The notes under the pieces are model-generated. The model was not told the DNA's origin, searched no databases, and was given only the letters and a program-made list of their open reading frames with translations. From assembly GCA_038373885.1 (NCBI GenBank), contig JAWZYV010013019.1:62001-126000 (forward strand): a DNA stretch of 64,000 nt, in the 5' to 3' direction. The position numbers and the translations under genes were made by a program. Of this stretch, positions 1 through 11,788 are shown one piece after another (the first letter of the stretch is position 1; each line of letters starts with the position of its first letter). This DNA is from Cheiracanthium punctorium. Its lineage: Eukaryota > Arthropoda > Arachnida > Araneae > Cheiracanthiidae.

Positions 1-1209
1 AAACTAATGAATAATTTAAATAAATAATACAGGAGAAAAAAATAAAGTTATAAATAATTTCATGTGAAGGACAAATAAACGTAAAATTAAGTTATCTTTG
101 CATTCCATACGAATTTCTTTTATATGCAACAAGGCTGTACTAGACAACACTGTTTACTGAAAGACGGCATCTATAATCAATACAGAACTAGGTCAAGCTT
201 TTCGATAACCTCGTCTTCAGACGCGGGTTATTGCACTCAGTTAAAATGAGTTTCTCCACCAGCACCAAAGACCTTCAGTCCCGCGTTTCAATGCCGCAAA
301 AAGATTCCCAAGGCCGTCTGCGCGAATTTGAAGGTTAGGTTTCTCTAAAATCGGGCACGGGAGTCCAAAGACCTCCCACCCACGTGTCTTCTTTCGTCTC
401 TTTCACACCTGAGTTTTCCGCCAAGGTTGTTCGAGGGCCATGGGGAAGGACTGCAGTTCGATGACCGAAAGGGGAGGGCAAAGCCCCCTGTGTTGGCCAA
501 AGGAACGAAGAATCTGGGTGTTTTCGGTGAATGTGGGAAAAATCGAAATTTGTTTTATTCTGGAATGTTCGCATGACTTTATGGGAGTAAGAATTCTTAA
601 TGGAAGCCTGTAGTTGTATTATTAATTCATAAAAGAAACACAAAATATCTTAATGTACCTTACGTATGAAAATACAATAAAAAATAAAAATAATTTAGAT
701 ATGTATAAAAAATACGCAAAATTTATTTTACAATAGAACATTAATTTATTAAAAAAGGAATATCTTGAATAAATCTAATGCATGAAAATGCAATGAAAGA
801 ATAACAATAATTAATATTTGATTTAAAGAAATGTGGCAAGTTTATTTTACTATGGAATCAGTGCAGAAATACTTAAAAAATTTTTATTAGTTCGAACAAG
901 TATGTAAGATTAATATGTAATGGAATTAGTTGAACATTATTAATATGATATCAAAATAAAATAATTTTCTCAACTGAAATTTTTGCAATTAATCAGAATT
1001 CCCGATATTGCCAAGTACAGTACTAAGTACGCTTTTTGGTTATCTTTATTTCCCTACGTCATTTATTGATTCTTCTAGTTTCACACTTTAACAAGAAAAT
1101 GACATTAATGTTCAACTTAATATTTTTTTTATAAAAACAGATACTTCATTTAATACTAGCCGCCAAGGCTCCCAGATTCGCTGCCCCATACCTTACTGTT
1201 CTTTATACT
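1..1209. other. AT-rich non-coding DNA with one GC-richer island
   Basis: Mostly A/T-rich with short homopolymers. Positions about 230-540 are noticeably richer in G and C and hold a 102-codon open frame on the minus strand (643-335). That frame shows no domain, no splice context and no repeated residues, so I treat it as chance. A motif at about 1155-1190 resembles one at 22336-22370 and is listed as a repeat pair. Confidence 0.5.
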
Positions 1210-1344
1210 CAGTGCAGTGTTGGCCAAATTATTGGACTCATTACAACGAAAATCATGTTTCTTTGTTTTAATAGTATATGACAATTTATTTGGGTTAGGG
1301 TATCTATAAATTTTGGGGGTGCTTTCGTTTGGTCAACACTGCTG
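1210..1344. mobile_element. Tc1/mariner-like MITE (about 135 bp)
   Basis: The left end reads CAGTGTTGGCCAAA (1215-1228) and the right end is its near-perfect reverse complement, followed by TA at 1345-1346. Ends of the form CAGTGTTG(G/A)CCAAA next to a TA target are typical of Tc1/mariner-derived MITEs. The left TA target is not preserved, so the exact left border (1210 or 1215) is uncertain. No coding capacity. Confidence 0.5.
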
Positions 1345-1486
1345 TACACTAGATAAATACACTACAAAATACATTAGTTAAATTTGGAAACAATGATGAA
1401 GGAGGAAAGGAAGCACAAGAGCGGGCATGCTTGTTAACATCCGCCATGTTCGGTGAATCAGAAGACATTATCACATATGTTTCCCA

Positions 1487-1543
1487 TTTAGCGCCGGATT
1501 ATTGAACGTGCCGGATTAACCAACTACCGGATTGTCAAGAGTG
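1487..1543. mobile_element. solo terminal end of a pogo/Tigger-like element
   Basis: Read on the minus strand this begins at TA (1544-1545), then CACTCTTGACAATCCGG, followed by spaced copies of ATCCGGCA. That layout (a CA start next to TA, then repeated AATCCGG blocks) matches pogo/Tigger terminal repeats, as at 6163-6833 and 7520-7561. I find no matching opposite end nearby, so it is a fragment. Confidence 0.4.
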
Positions 1544-1545
1544 TA

Positions 1546-4129
1546 ATGTATTTAATTAAGTATCAAAATATGAACCATTGTTTCTTTATGTATGATACTA
1601 TGCACGCTGTAAATCTGAAAAAAAAAACTTTATTTTTAAATAATCTGAAAAAAAAATCCTTTTACCCTTTTTCATTGCTGTAAAATGACCCGCATTCTTT
1701 TTCCTTCGTAAATAAATTGGTTAATATCAACCCAACTCTTCCATAATATATATCACCACTATCCAGTCTAAGAATCAGATTACTGCGCTCTTCCGTCTTA
1801 CACCGCACTGATATTGGCAGAATATAATCCAAGTTCTTACACCGTATTCCCCGAGATTACTTGGGACTGTGTACGTCTCTGCCTATTAATTTTCGCTTAA
1901 TCGCTTGAGATGAAATAAGACGATTGGAATTACAAAAGGATTCTATTTATCTCTATCAAAGGGATAAGAAGTTGGCACCGGGGAATAGGAGAAAGTTTTC
2001 GAAGAAACTTGGATTACTACTTCGAAATAGGATAGCTAATTTCGTTTAACAAAAGTTAATCCATCGCAGTAAAAAGTCATTGTTTATGTTTTATAACCTG
2101 GCGCAACATTCATGTAATACAAGAGAGAGTAGAAGACGACAGATGTATATAAAAAGTTAAGCGGCTTTCATGTTAAATCCCTGCATTAATGGGATTTTAT
2201 AAAGCATAAAGAAAATATTTATATTTACATAATCTTCAATTCGAAGAATTGCATTTGTTCTTTTCTTTTTGTGGATGAAATCAAGTAAATTTGATTGTTT
2301 CATGAGTTAAAACGATTTTTCACAAAAGAGAGATCTTATTAGTTTTTCCAACTGGGTTCTGGCGTATATTGCTTGAGTTCATGAAACACCTTCTCCTAAA
2401 ATAACCAACAAAGTGTAGTCGAAACTTTTTTGTCCTGGCCTGTCAAAATTTAGTTAAACTCTGCTGAACACTAGTCGTGCCACATTAAGAAATTAAATTT
2501 TTTCGAAACACTTCTTTAAACTCCGCAGCCGGCTGAGGAACTGACAGGTGCGTGTCATCCAAAATAGGTCTGCGTTTTGTAAACGCACGTCACTTGTTTG
2601 CCATCACTGATTTAAAGTATATGCCAACTTTTAAAACACCTAATCAGTTTTGTGCATTACTCTTTGCATCACTGATCACCACACAGAATACCAGTAGAAT
2701 AAGTGTATATGGCAGGAAAAAGTATTATAAATGTACTGTCTGACCACCTATCGCGTGGAATATTGGCAAGCTGCCAGTGAAGACTAATCGAAATGAACTG
2801 TTCACGGAGGGCGGAAGCAAGAGAAGGCATACGGGAATGCAGTGCACTCTGTCCCGTCTCTTTCAGTGACTGCCCAAAGCGAATGTCTGACTGAAACTCC
2901 CCGCAAGTAAAGGATGCGTCTGTTTTCGCCTCTAAAGCGAATGTTTACGTTTGTAATGTAACATTGACACATTGTAAGATGATCGAACAGTATAACGTAT
3001 TTCACTTTAAAGAAAAAGTTCTTATATTTAAAAAAATAGAGTGGCAATTCTTTTCTTTAATTACAGCAAAAAAGGAATAAATCTAAAATCAATTTCAAAT
3101 TAAATGTTCTATTACTTTTTGCTGTTTTTAACGATTATTCAGCATAATAATTATTCACGTAGGAATTTTGCTATTTTTTCTTACAACACCCACACAGGAG
3201 CAATAAAAAGAAAAATATTGGTTATTTATTTCCAAGAGTATGTGATTTATTATTTTTTTTTCAATTTCTGGAACTTGTATTTATTTCCACATAACAGATA
3301 ATTTTCTCGCATGACAGACGCACTGTTTAATTAAGCAATCTCAGTCGTATAATCTATGGCAGTAATCGTCAAACCGTATCCTATAAATTTTTGTTATGAC
3401 CCGAGCTCTAAATCTCCCCAGTTCCATAAAACTTAACATCTATTATATTTTCAATTAAAATATTGTTACTTTATAGGCTCTGAAGCAATAAAAGTTCCGA
3501 AGGTCCAGAATTTTACGCCGAATGATGTACTCGTTAGCGATTTATGGCGAAACATATATGAGTTACACTTCAGTTTAATTGGATTTTACAGTAGCAAATT
3601 CAATAAATGATCTTTTTGGAAGGTTTTTTTTCAGCTTGTCTGAAATTCTTCGAAACTATATAATGATAAGAATAATTTACAGCTTTATAAAACTTTAGGG
3701 GCTAAGGGAAAGAGATTAAACCCATAAAAGTACCTTATACCGTCTAGAGAATTAATGTTAAGTCAATCTGCTTTTTTTTAAATTTAGAATGTAAGTTAAT
3801 GTTTCCATTAAATTAATAAATACCACTTGCTGAACTCTGTTATTAATTATTTTTAATTGTTTATAGAGTACGTTAAGTTTTATACTGTCCGGTCTGGGTA
3901 ATTAGTTATTAAATTCATATTTTTGCTGAATATATTTAATAGTTAAATGAAGTGTGTCTGAATTTCTAGAACTATTATTGCTGGCTTATTAGTAATTTTA
4001 AATTCTGCCCAGGCAGCACAACAATGTTCTCTGGACGTTAGTAAACGTTCAGGATACATTGCTGAAAGTTCTCTGAACGTGTATAGATGTTCAAAGAACA
4101 CAGTTTTCCTATTTGTAGAATAGGGTGCA
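1546..4129. other. AT-rich DNA without recognisable gene
   Basis: Short open frames at 2552-2743, 2802-3047 and 3104-3301 are low-complexity or lack any domain. A slightly GC-richer patch spans about 2740-2940. No inverted-repeat element with a target duplication could be delimited here. Confidence 0.5.
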
Positions 4130-4366
4130 CACTGCACAAAAAGTCTGTCAAATTTACAGAATAAAACTTTCAGCCCGGACGCTAGTTTATTTCCGTTATT
4201 TTTTTTACAGAAGTCTTCCGTAAAAATTACAGATTCTGAGTTTATTTTACAGAAATCTTCCGTATAAGGAAAAAACTACGGAAGACTTCTGTAAAATATA
4301 CGGAAATAAGCTGGTGGCCTGCCTGAGAGTTTTTTCTGTCAGTTTAACAGACTATTTTTTGCAGTG
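4130..4366. mobile_element. foldback MITE with AGTCTGT termini (copy 1)
   Basis: The 237-base element is an inverted repeat. It starts CACTGCACAAAAAGTCTGT and ends with the imperfect complement (..ACAGACTATTTTTTGCAGTG), followed by TA at 4367-4368. The arms share blocks such as TTTATTTCCGT and ACAGAAGTCTTCCGT in opposite orientations, so the whole unit can fold on itself. The expected left TA is mutated to CA. Non-coding; superfamily unassigned, though a TA target suggests Tc1/mariner. Confidence 0.55.
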
Positions 4367-4587
4367 TAGCAGGTAGTAGATTAATAAGACATATTATCAG
4401 TATTAGGTATTATAATTATAGCCACATACATATATGCTATGAGAACGCAACAATACAAATTTTTCTTAGAATATACAGAGTTGGAAAAAAAAATGTAAAC
4501 ATATCACGTCATGTACGTTCTAGTCCATGAATGATTCGTAAGTTCTGGTGCTGATATACACCAATATACACCTGATATATACCTATA

Positions 4588-4754
4588 TTTTCTACAGAAG
4601 TTTTCCATAAATTTTTCAGATTCTCAGTTTATTTTACAGAAATCTTCCGTATAAGGAAAAAACTACGGAAGACTTCTGTAAAATATACGGAAATAAACTG
4701 GTGGCCTGCCTGAGAGTTTTTTCTGTCAGTTTAACAGACTTTTGTTTTGCAGTG
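4588..4754. mobile_element. foldback MITE, left-truncated copy 2
   Basis: This segment repeats the right two-thirds of 4130-4366 almost identically: CTTCCGTATAAGGAAAAAAC, then GGCCTGCCTGAGAG, and the terminal TTTTGCAGTG. The left arm is absent. The two copies are only about 220 bases apart and in the same orientation, so it could be a second insertion or a local duplication. Confidence 0.55.
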
Positions 4755-6162
4755 TGTCCGACATTTCTCCACAATATGTAGTTTTCAAATGCTGCGGCTT
4801 GTAACCTTTTTTTCTGATCATCCCTCGTAAATAAACACCAAATAGATGCTTTACTGTTTCTGTTATTCAAGAATTTGAGAGTATTTCGAGTATAGTATAA
4901 CGAATCATGAGTTGACATACTTACGTGAAAAAGATTCTTTTCTGCAATACCTGATTATGTTGCAAGTGCACATTATTTATATGCTTTCAATACAGATTAC
5001 TTTTATGTTCTATGTTTTTAAACGCAGCAATTAATTACAATTACTTAAATATGTATTTTATATATTATGTGTGTATTGCTTATATTTTATCTTAACTAAG
5101 CGTATGAAAACAATAAAAAATATAAGAAAGAAAATTTTGTACGGTAATTACTAAATTAAAATCAAATATTCATCAATATCCGAAAATGTTATGCCGAGAC
5201 ATAATCAATCACAGCGGATTCTGGAAGCTTAAGTTACTTTAGTAATCGAAAAACAAGCATCAGATATAGCAGCTACTTTAGTGCATATAATGTTTAATCA
5301 ATTTTCTAAGCATCACAAAACATGAGAGGTTTAAAAAGTGAGGATTAAAATCTTACGATAAATTTGAATTTGGTGCTATCCTGCTTCTTCGATTGTTCCG
5401 AGTAGCATATAGAAAGAAATATTTATAATTTATGAGTGTTATATTACAAGACAGTGCCTCAAGATTTGCGTTATATCCTAAACAATAATTCGTGACAAAA
5501 GGTACGATTATAAAAGACTTTTTAATACAATTATCTTACATACATAAGGGTCTTTGATCGATTATTGTATATGTAATGTGATAGCGACGTGATATTAAAT
5601 GTTTATACGTGGTCTAAAAAACATTTAACACGTTGGATGATCTGATTTATTTTCCAAATTCGAGCTCAGGAGGTCTGTGAAATAACAGTGCGGACAACAT
5701 TTGTAAATGTTTTGCCAGCTAATGCCTATTTAACTGCAATTTTAGTACCGACAAACAGACAGGTAAACATAAAAAACTTTACAATGTTATCGGAAAATGT
5801 TAAAACGTATTAACAGAATCAAAAAATTATTTACAAATGAACTAACATTGATCTCAAGATCTGGCTGTTTCACCAACAGTAGCTTTAAGACCTACAACTA
5901 CATCGTTTCTGTGATCTATGCAGATCATGAGGGAAAGGAAAAGCGCATTTCTTTTACATTCTTGTAGATCTTGGAAAAGTATTCGATCGCATTTTAAAAA
6001 CATTAAATATCACCCAAAAAATGAGGAAAATAAAAAATGAACATTTGTACGAAAATAAATCTCAAATGCCTATTGCAATTTCAGACAGTATTCCTAAATG
6101 TGTATTGATAAGAAATATTCGTGATAAATTAACCCCGAAACAACCTACCCCATCTTCCGCTG
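4755..6162. other. AT-rich DNA, nothing recognised
   Basis: Scanned for inverted ends, tRNA boxes and coding frames. The open frame at 4634-4918 (minus) overlaps the MITE copy. The frame at 6021-6242 runs into the next element's terminal repeat and a poly-A tract. Neither is credible as a gene. Confidence 0.5.
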
Positions 6163-6396
6163 CAGTAGAACTCCAATTATCCGAGTCAACTGGGACCGCA
6201 CACATTTCGGATAATCAAACAAAAAAAAAAAAAAAGGTTTGATGCATGTATTTTAATTAATTACTGTGTGCATGTATCTTGAAAATGAGAGAATAAAAAA
6301 TTTAAATAAATTTTTTTTAAGAAAAAGAGTTTTAAATTAATTAAATGAAAAGGGAACCCGTTTACATGTTAAGCGTATTTACAAGTGCTGTACATT

Positions 6397-6619
6397 CATG
6401 GGCGCCGGCAGCATTGGGCAATTGGAGGCAATGCCCCCCCCCCTGGATTTTTGTATGGAGTGTTTTCCCTTACTTTTTGCTCTTTCCAACATGGTAACCA
6501 TACGTTGAAGTAGTCTTTGCCCCCCCTTGAGTAGTCTTTGCTCCCCCCCCCCTGGAGTAGTCTTTGCCCCCCTGGAGTAGTCTTTGCACTCCCTGGGAAA
6601 TATTCTGCCGGCGCCCATG
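6397..6619. mobile_element. hAT-like MITE nested in the pogo-like MITE
   Basis: Perfect 15-base terminal inverted repeat CATGGGCGCCGGCAG (6397-6411, complement at 6605-6619). It is flanked by an exact 8-base direct repeat TGTACATT (6389-6396 and 6620-6627). An 8-base target duplication with CA..G ends fits the hAT superfamily. It is 223 bases long, non-coding, and younger than the element it interrupts. The interior holds a C-rich tandem repeat. Confidence 0.8.
6507..6598. repeat. C-rich tandem repeat inside the hAT-like MITE
   Basis: Four copies of a roughly 20-27-base unit containing AGTAGTCTTTGC followed by runs of C. Unit length varies with the number of C residues, as expected from slippage. 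Confidence 0.75.
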
Positions 6620-6923
6620 TGTACATTAGTATACTATGTACTGACCGTACTGTAAATGAAAGTCATTGCGGGCTCTGCTCCTATACTAGCTTCGAAAAGG
6701 GGCGGACAATAGCGCGCGTAGACTGAATCATTATTTTGCGAATCGCAGTATGTTTTCGTCTTATTTTTTCTGAAAGTGATTCGGATAATCAGCGATTCAG
6801 ATAGTCGGAGTTCGGATAATTGGAGTTCTATTGTATAGGAAAAATGGAATTTCATTGAAAATATTTGTATTTCGTAGCATATTACTATCACTATAAATAG
6901 AAGTATTTCAACATTTCACGATA

Positions 6924-7127
6924 CAATAGAGCTAAATTTGCTGCCACCTTTCAGTGGAGAAGCGTTGAACCATGATTTGGTTCTTTGAGCAGTTTAAACA
7001 CCAAATCATGGTTCAACTTTTGTATGGAAAAACGTTGAACCATGATTTAGTGCTTAAACTGAAAAAAGAACCAAATCATGGTTCAACGATTCTCCATTGA
7101 AAGGTTGCAGGTAATTTAGCTCTATTG
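6924..7127. mobile_element. 204-bp foldback element with TA duplication
   Basis: Nearly the whole element is one inverted repeat. It starts CAATAGAGCTAAATT and ends AATTTAGCTCTATTG, with TA on both sides (6922-6923, 7128-7129). Each arm is about 78 bases and contains GTTGAACCATGATTTGGTT. The central part holds two more inverted copies of that block, so the block occurs four times in alternating orientation. No open frame. Tc1/mariner-type MITE by its TA target. Confidence 0.75.
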
Positions 7128-7519
7128 TAAGGTGAAGATACTCTAAGATTGATATATAGGCAGGAGATGGGGTATCCACCCTGTTTAACACAAAAAATAC
7201 ACGTATGTTAAAATACCGCCTTACTCCTTCAATCAGAAAGATATTGGATATGGGCCGTTGTTCCATCTTCAATCGTTCGAATTGTTCCAATAAAGGCCAT
7301 AGAATACATAACAGACAATACATCATTTTGCAACTGTAACTTCATTTTCCAATTCATTTTTGCTGTAGTTTTGTTGCACACATTAGAAAATGATTGTGAC
7401 GAAAGATGCTAATGCTTATTATAAGATAGTGTGCATATGTGTGTATTATGTTCCAAGATGCAAAGTAGCGTAACATTTAAGAAGCTTTTTCTTGACTCCT
7501 ACTTTTAATCGTCATTTCA

Positions 7520-7561
7520 GCTTATCCGATCTCTTTATGTCGGATAATCGAGACTCTGCTG
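7520..7561. mobile_element. solo pogo/Tigger-like terminal end
   Basis: On the minus strand it starts CAGCAGAGTCTCGATTATCC next to TA (7562-7563) and carries a second inner CGGATAA. This is the same end architecture as 6163-6833. No partner end is identifiable. Confidence 0.5.
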
Positions 7562-7563
7562 TA

Positions 7564-8571
7564 CATTCCCTAATTAAGTCACAGCATAAATGTAAATTAA
7601 GTAATCCTTCAATTTCAGGAAAACTGAATTTTAAACATCTTTAAATACCTTTAGGCATGTAATAACTACGCATGTTCCTATGCATGTAATACCTACAATT
7701 TTAGCTTAATGGTCTTATTGAGTGAATAATATTCACTTTTCAATTAAACTAAATGATATTTTTTCCTTTAATGCTTGAAATTAATTTTTATGTGTTCACT
7801 GATGTATGTTTTATCTCAGACAACTTTTTTTTAAACTAAAAAAGAAAAAGTGTCAAACGTACCGTCATAAAATTAAAAAAAAAATTACCACGTCTCGAAC
7901 ACTTGCTTTTTGCGTCGCGAAATTCTACACATTTTAATTATTGCAAGAAAAAATTAAATAAATGAGATGTTTACTTAGCATCTCATTTAATTAAAAAAAA
8001 TTGATTAATTAATATTTTTACTAAGAAATCTCAATTGATATCTTTTTCAATTTAATTAGGATTTGTTTTCTTTTAGGAAATCTTTAAAAAAAAATTCTGC
8101 GTTACTCGATGATCAATAATTTTTAATATTCAAATGCTAATAAACCGCAGATTTTTTTTTTAAAAGAACTATTAATTAGCAGAATGCTTCTCTGCATTTT
8201 TTTATACTTATGTGTGACTGCTAGCGATAACAAATGTTTGATGTTTAATAAAAACAAATGGGTTGTTGTTTGTTTAGAATTTTGTTTAAAACTTAAAATT
8301 CCATTGGGTGAGAAAGAAAAACAGTTCTTTATTTAATAGTAAACGCGGAGTTTTTACAGATGGTCATGAAACTATTTATAGATTGCTTTTTTCTTACGTA
8401 ATCACATTATTCTTTTGCTGCAACATTTTCACTGAATGTATGTTTTATTTAAAAGTGCATGTACATTTGGAAAAAAGAATTAGAACTTTCCATAATTTTT
8501 TAATGATTATAAGAATTAAATCAACATAACCATAAACTATTTAACAGAGTTGTTTTGTGTTATAGTAAAGC
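7564..8571. other. AT-rich DNA, nothing recognised
   Basis: Contains several poly-T and poly-A runs (7817-7850, 7870-7885, 8150-8165). The 73-codon frame at 8308-8529 is hydrophobic, AT-driven and has no splice or domain support. Confidence 0.5.
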
Positions 8572-8790
8572 TACATAAGGTCTATCTGCCAAGGATGGAG
8601 GTGCCTTGGTTGATCATTCTAAATAGCTCTAAGGCGTATTCATGTTACATCTGCAGAAAGCCAACAAAAACTCGAGACACTAGATGGACAGTGTTGTGAC
8701 AAGCCCGATTCCGGGACTTTCACACTTTAGCCGTCTACCATTTTGAGCATCTTTTCCGCTCGGGCATGGTGTGGCTCAAGATCGTTGAGA
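8572..8790 (-). mobile_element. tRNA-derived SINE, family S1, diverged copy
   Basis: Read on the minus strand from about 8790 it contains CCGAGCGGAAAAGATGCTC and then GGTAGACGGCTAAAGTGTG. These are the same blocks as the clearer copy at 21600-21838. Box A and box B are degenerate. The 3' half toward 8572 is too diverged to delimit precisely. Confidence 0.5.
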
Positions 8791-9027
8791 CTTTTTAAAA
8801 AGATGTGTGGTAAGCATGGGTCCCATGGTTGAATCAGTAGTTTTAGCTTCGGCTGGTTTTGACAGTTGGAGTGATGTGGCGGAAACCATGGTCTGTTGCC
8901 AACGGATCGTTTGCCAATTGCTTCTGATCACAGGATAAGATTCCAACTAATTGGAGTCTTAACACGTGAGAAGTGAAGTTAACAAATTTGAAGCATGGAT
9001 GCTTCTCCCAACCTCCCCTGCCTTTAA

Positions 9028-9544
9028 CCCTTTCAGGCGCAACCCTTTCCCATGCTGAAAAAAGGACACCCATTGCCATAGCTCGACTTAACTACCAGCA
9101 AGATGGCAGACGATCGAAACGTTCATCGCGTGCCACAGATCTAGAGACCCTTTTTTTGACGACAGCTGGATGTGCGCGGTCACAGCCAACTGCGTCAAAA
9201 AAGGGTATCTAGATCTGTGGCACGCGATGAACGTTTCGATCGTCCACCATCTTGCTGGTAGTTAAGTCGAGCGATGGCAACGGCTGCCCTTTTTTCAGCA
9301 TTGGGCAATCTATCCGGCTGTTGTCGCATTCTTCCATTTTTCAGCAGAAGCATGTCAGTGCTGTTAAAAAATAATCGTGACAATTTTTTTACTGGAAATG
9401 ACGTGCTTAAAAAGTAAAGGATTCTCGTGGAGCTATGTCACCCGCAACTATTTTTATAGAAATCAAATCTATTCTTCGTGACTGGCAACAGTCAAAACGT
9501 CAGAGTTTGGGGTTTCCAGAGCGGGAACACTGCGCGTTAAAGGG
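9028..9544. mobile_element. piggyBac-like foldback MITE (copy A, 517 bp)
   Basis: Flanked by TTAA on both sides (9024-9027, 9545-9548). It begins CCCTTTCAGGCGCA and ends with the complement of CCCTTTAACGCGCA, matching at 12 of 14 positions. TTAA targets with CCCTTT ends are diagnostic of the piggyBac superfamily. Inside, about 9049-9167 and 9191-9305 form a long imperfect inverted repeat, separated by a spacer of about 25 bases. Other copies lie at 37150-37532 and 60469-60894. It encodes no transposase; the open frames crossing it are by-products of the hairpin. Confidence 0.85.
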
Positions 9545-9548
9545 TTAA

Positions 9549-10145
9549 AAATATGGTAAGTATAAATTATGTGAGCAAAAGTTTTCCTTGTTATACTGCA
9601 CACAGTTCTCTTGAATTGAACAGTTTTGCTAAAGTCAAGTAGTGAACACAGGCCTAGCAGGATGCCAGATAAGTATGTGTTATTCGAATCAGTGATGCCC
9701 AATAAAAATGCGTTTACTTTCAGTGCACATCAATAACTTGGCATTGTCAAATAGTTTTCCTGGTAATACCTTACAAATGCCTGGCAAGTGAGTTCATGCC
9801 ATTACCTGAAGCGAAACTGAAAGAATGGTGGCCTGAAGTCTTAAAAATTCATCAAAATTCTTCAAAGATCAACTACTATATCCTGAAGGAAGCTGTATTT
9901 TTTTTTTTTTTTATCTATCAGAAAAATCTAGTCTTCATGAACATTGTAGGAAATCCGTGGTGGAAGTTAAAATCCTTATGGTACAATTTGTACCTCCCAT
10001 TTTTGAATTCCCATCTGAGGTATTATCAGAAATTCTGTTGGCTTAAATGAGGAACAAGGAGAAAGATTTCACTGACGCAAACACACACGCACTCACAGCA
10101 GACCATAATGGAGATACGAATCAAGGGCGGTGATGAACACTATTG
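9549..10145. other. intervening DNA, no gene recognised
   Basis: The 84-codon frame at 9796-10050 contains a 14-base T run that gives its phenylalanines. It has no recognisable domain, and its start and stop look accidental. Confidence 0.45.
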
Positions 10146-10153
10146 CTTTCATA

Positions 10154-10252
10154 CAGTAGCGTATTTCGGCGGGGGGCGCCTAATCGTAAAGTAAGTAGAG
10201 GGTCCCATATCTGAGGGCGGCAGCCCCTAATCCCCTTTTGGCTACGCCCCTG
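10154..10252. mobile_element. 99-bp hAT-like MITE with 8-bp duplication
   Basis: An exact 8-base direct repeat CTTTCATA flanks the element (10146-10153 and 10253-10260). The right end is TTGGCTACGCCCCTG. The left end CAGTAGCGTATTTCGG is a degraded complement (consensus CAGGGGCGTAGCC). The interior is G-rich then C-rich. A second member with the same ends lies at 41672-41841. Confidence 0.8.
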
Positions 10253-10502
10253 CTTTCATATATGTGGAGATGGCAGCAGCCTGCTTTTAGATGCTACAGG
10301 TACGCTATCACTCCACGATTTTAAATTATCTCGTTCCAGTAGAACGTTAAGGAAAACTGAAAGATACATTTTAAAGACTATGCGGTAGCTACAACTAACA
10401 TAAAAAATCAATACAATGTAAAACACAGGTAATTTTACATGTTAGGTAGTTAAAATGTTTGTTTGCTTCTACTAAATCTTCCATGTGATTTTGTTTGCTA
10501 TA

Positions 10503-10963
10503 TAGTCGAACCTGCTTAATGGAATGTCAGTTAAAGGAGTATCCTGCTTATTGTAATAAAGTTCCAAACCGTACACGCTTAATTCAAACAAGCGAAATTC
10601 GATCAGTCGGAGCGAATTTTCGATCCTCTCCGTACTTGGAAGTGTACTTCTCCTTTAGGAGCGTTTTCTGATCACTGAGCGGAGCGAAATATTCGTGGCG
10701 AACGTATCAGTATTTTGGTAAACATGAAGCGGGGCATGGATTTCACGGAAAAGGAGAACTTAAAGAGCAATTTTTGCGTTAATACTGTGGGTTTTGATGT
10801 AAAAAGGTCGAAACAGACATTTTTTTTCTCTTTTATCGCTATTTTCGCTCCTTTGAATTAAGCGTGTAGCAATTAGTGAATTTGATCCCGGATAATTGAA
10901 TATCCCGCTAAATAGAATACATTTCCGCAGCAAATTGGGTATTCCATTAAGCGGGTTTGATTG
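10503..10963. mobile_element. TA-flanked MITE, pogo or Tc1 type (461 bp)
   Basis: The left end TAGTCGAACCTGCTTAATGG and the complement of the right end CAATCAAACCCGCTTAATGG match at most positions over 23 bases. TA flanks both sides (10501-10502, 10964-10965). The interior has a short sense stretch starting at an ATG near 10723 that looks basic, but it is too short to assign. Pogo/Tigger type is my preference from the CA(A/G)T start. Confidence 0.6.
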
Positions 10964-10965
10964 TA

Positions 10966-11788
10966 AATCATCAATTTTTTGAAAAATTTTACGTCATACA
11001 GAGAAAAAAATAAACGTTATCAAGAACTGAAGAAAAAGTGTAAAAATGTGTTATAGTAAACCTGTGTAATAAGCAGTGAAATGCAGTAATCGCTTTTTAA
11101 GCAAACAAAACGATTAAAAAAAGCAATCTGCGTGTTTTATACTTTCCACATTGAAAAATATTTAATTTGGAACTAGAGTGCTAATGGCTGTATATGATGG
11201 TACTCTAAACTTATAACAGTGAATATCTGAATGTTGTTTTGATCCTAAATATATTGTGACTCAAACAAGCCTGAAATTTCGTAGATCAAATATTCTACAG
11301 CTATACCTAATCTTGGTCGCGAGTGTAATAATTTGTCAAATTGCAGACAACTTGAACAATTGCAATATAATGTGTTGTCTTGGATTATTAGCCTGTTCAT
11401 CAAATATATACGGACTATTAACCAGAAGTCAGCTTTGACAGGTCTTTATGTCTCACGTTGCCATCCAAGTATTAACACACACAGTATTACTCAGATGATG
11501 TTAACTAAGCAGCAGTGAACGTTTTATGATATGATTGCCAGTTAGCAGAAAAAATACCTAAATTAAAGTTTATAAAATATTAATTTATTAATTATGCTAC
11601 TGTTATTCCCTTTTTTCCGGGATTTTGTTTCCCTTCATTAACACATGGATAATTGTGTCATCTATGATTCAATTTCCCTTTATCAGAGATTTGGTTCACG
11701 TAAGGGGTTTCGAATAAGTAAATACATATGCAGTGGAAAATGAAGTCTCTGGAAGCTCGATTTAAGTACGGAAATCCTTTATTTATAA
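10966..11788. other. intervening AT-rich DNA
   Basis: Two overlapping small frames at 11256-11518 read different frames of the same stretch and show no domain. No flanking repeats or RNA-gene boxes seen. Confidence 0.45.

Larger units (their letters stand above)
6163..6833. mobile_element. pogo/Tigger-like MITE with TA target (671 bp)
   Basis: The left end CAGTAGAACTCCAATTATCC (from 6163) and the reverse complement of the right end (CAATAGAACTCCAATTATCC, ending 6833) match apart from one base. Subterminal copies of TTCGGATAATC occur at both ends. The right side is followed by TA (6834-6835); the left TA appears mutated to TG. This end structure is characteristic of pogo/Tigger-type elements. 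The interior is non-coding and is interrupted by a hAT-like MITE at 6397-6619. Confidence 0.7.

Noticed and set aside
335..643. 102-codon minus-strand frame in a GC-richer island
   Set aside because: No recognisable domain, splice context or similarity to any family I know.
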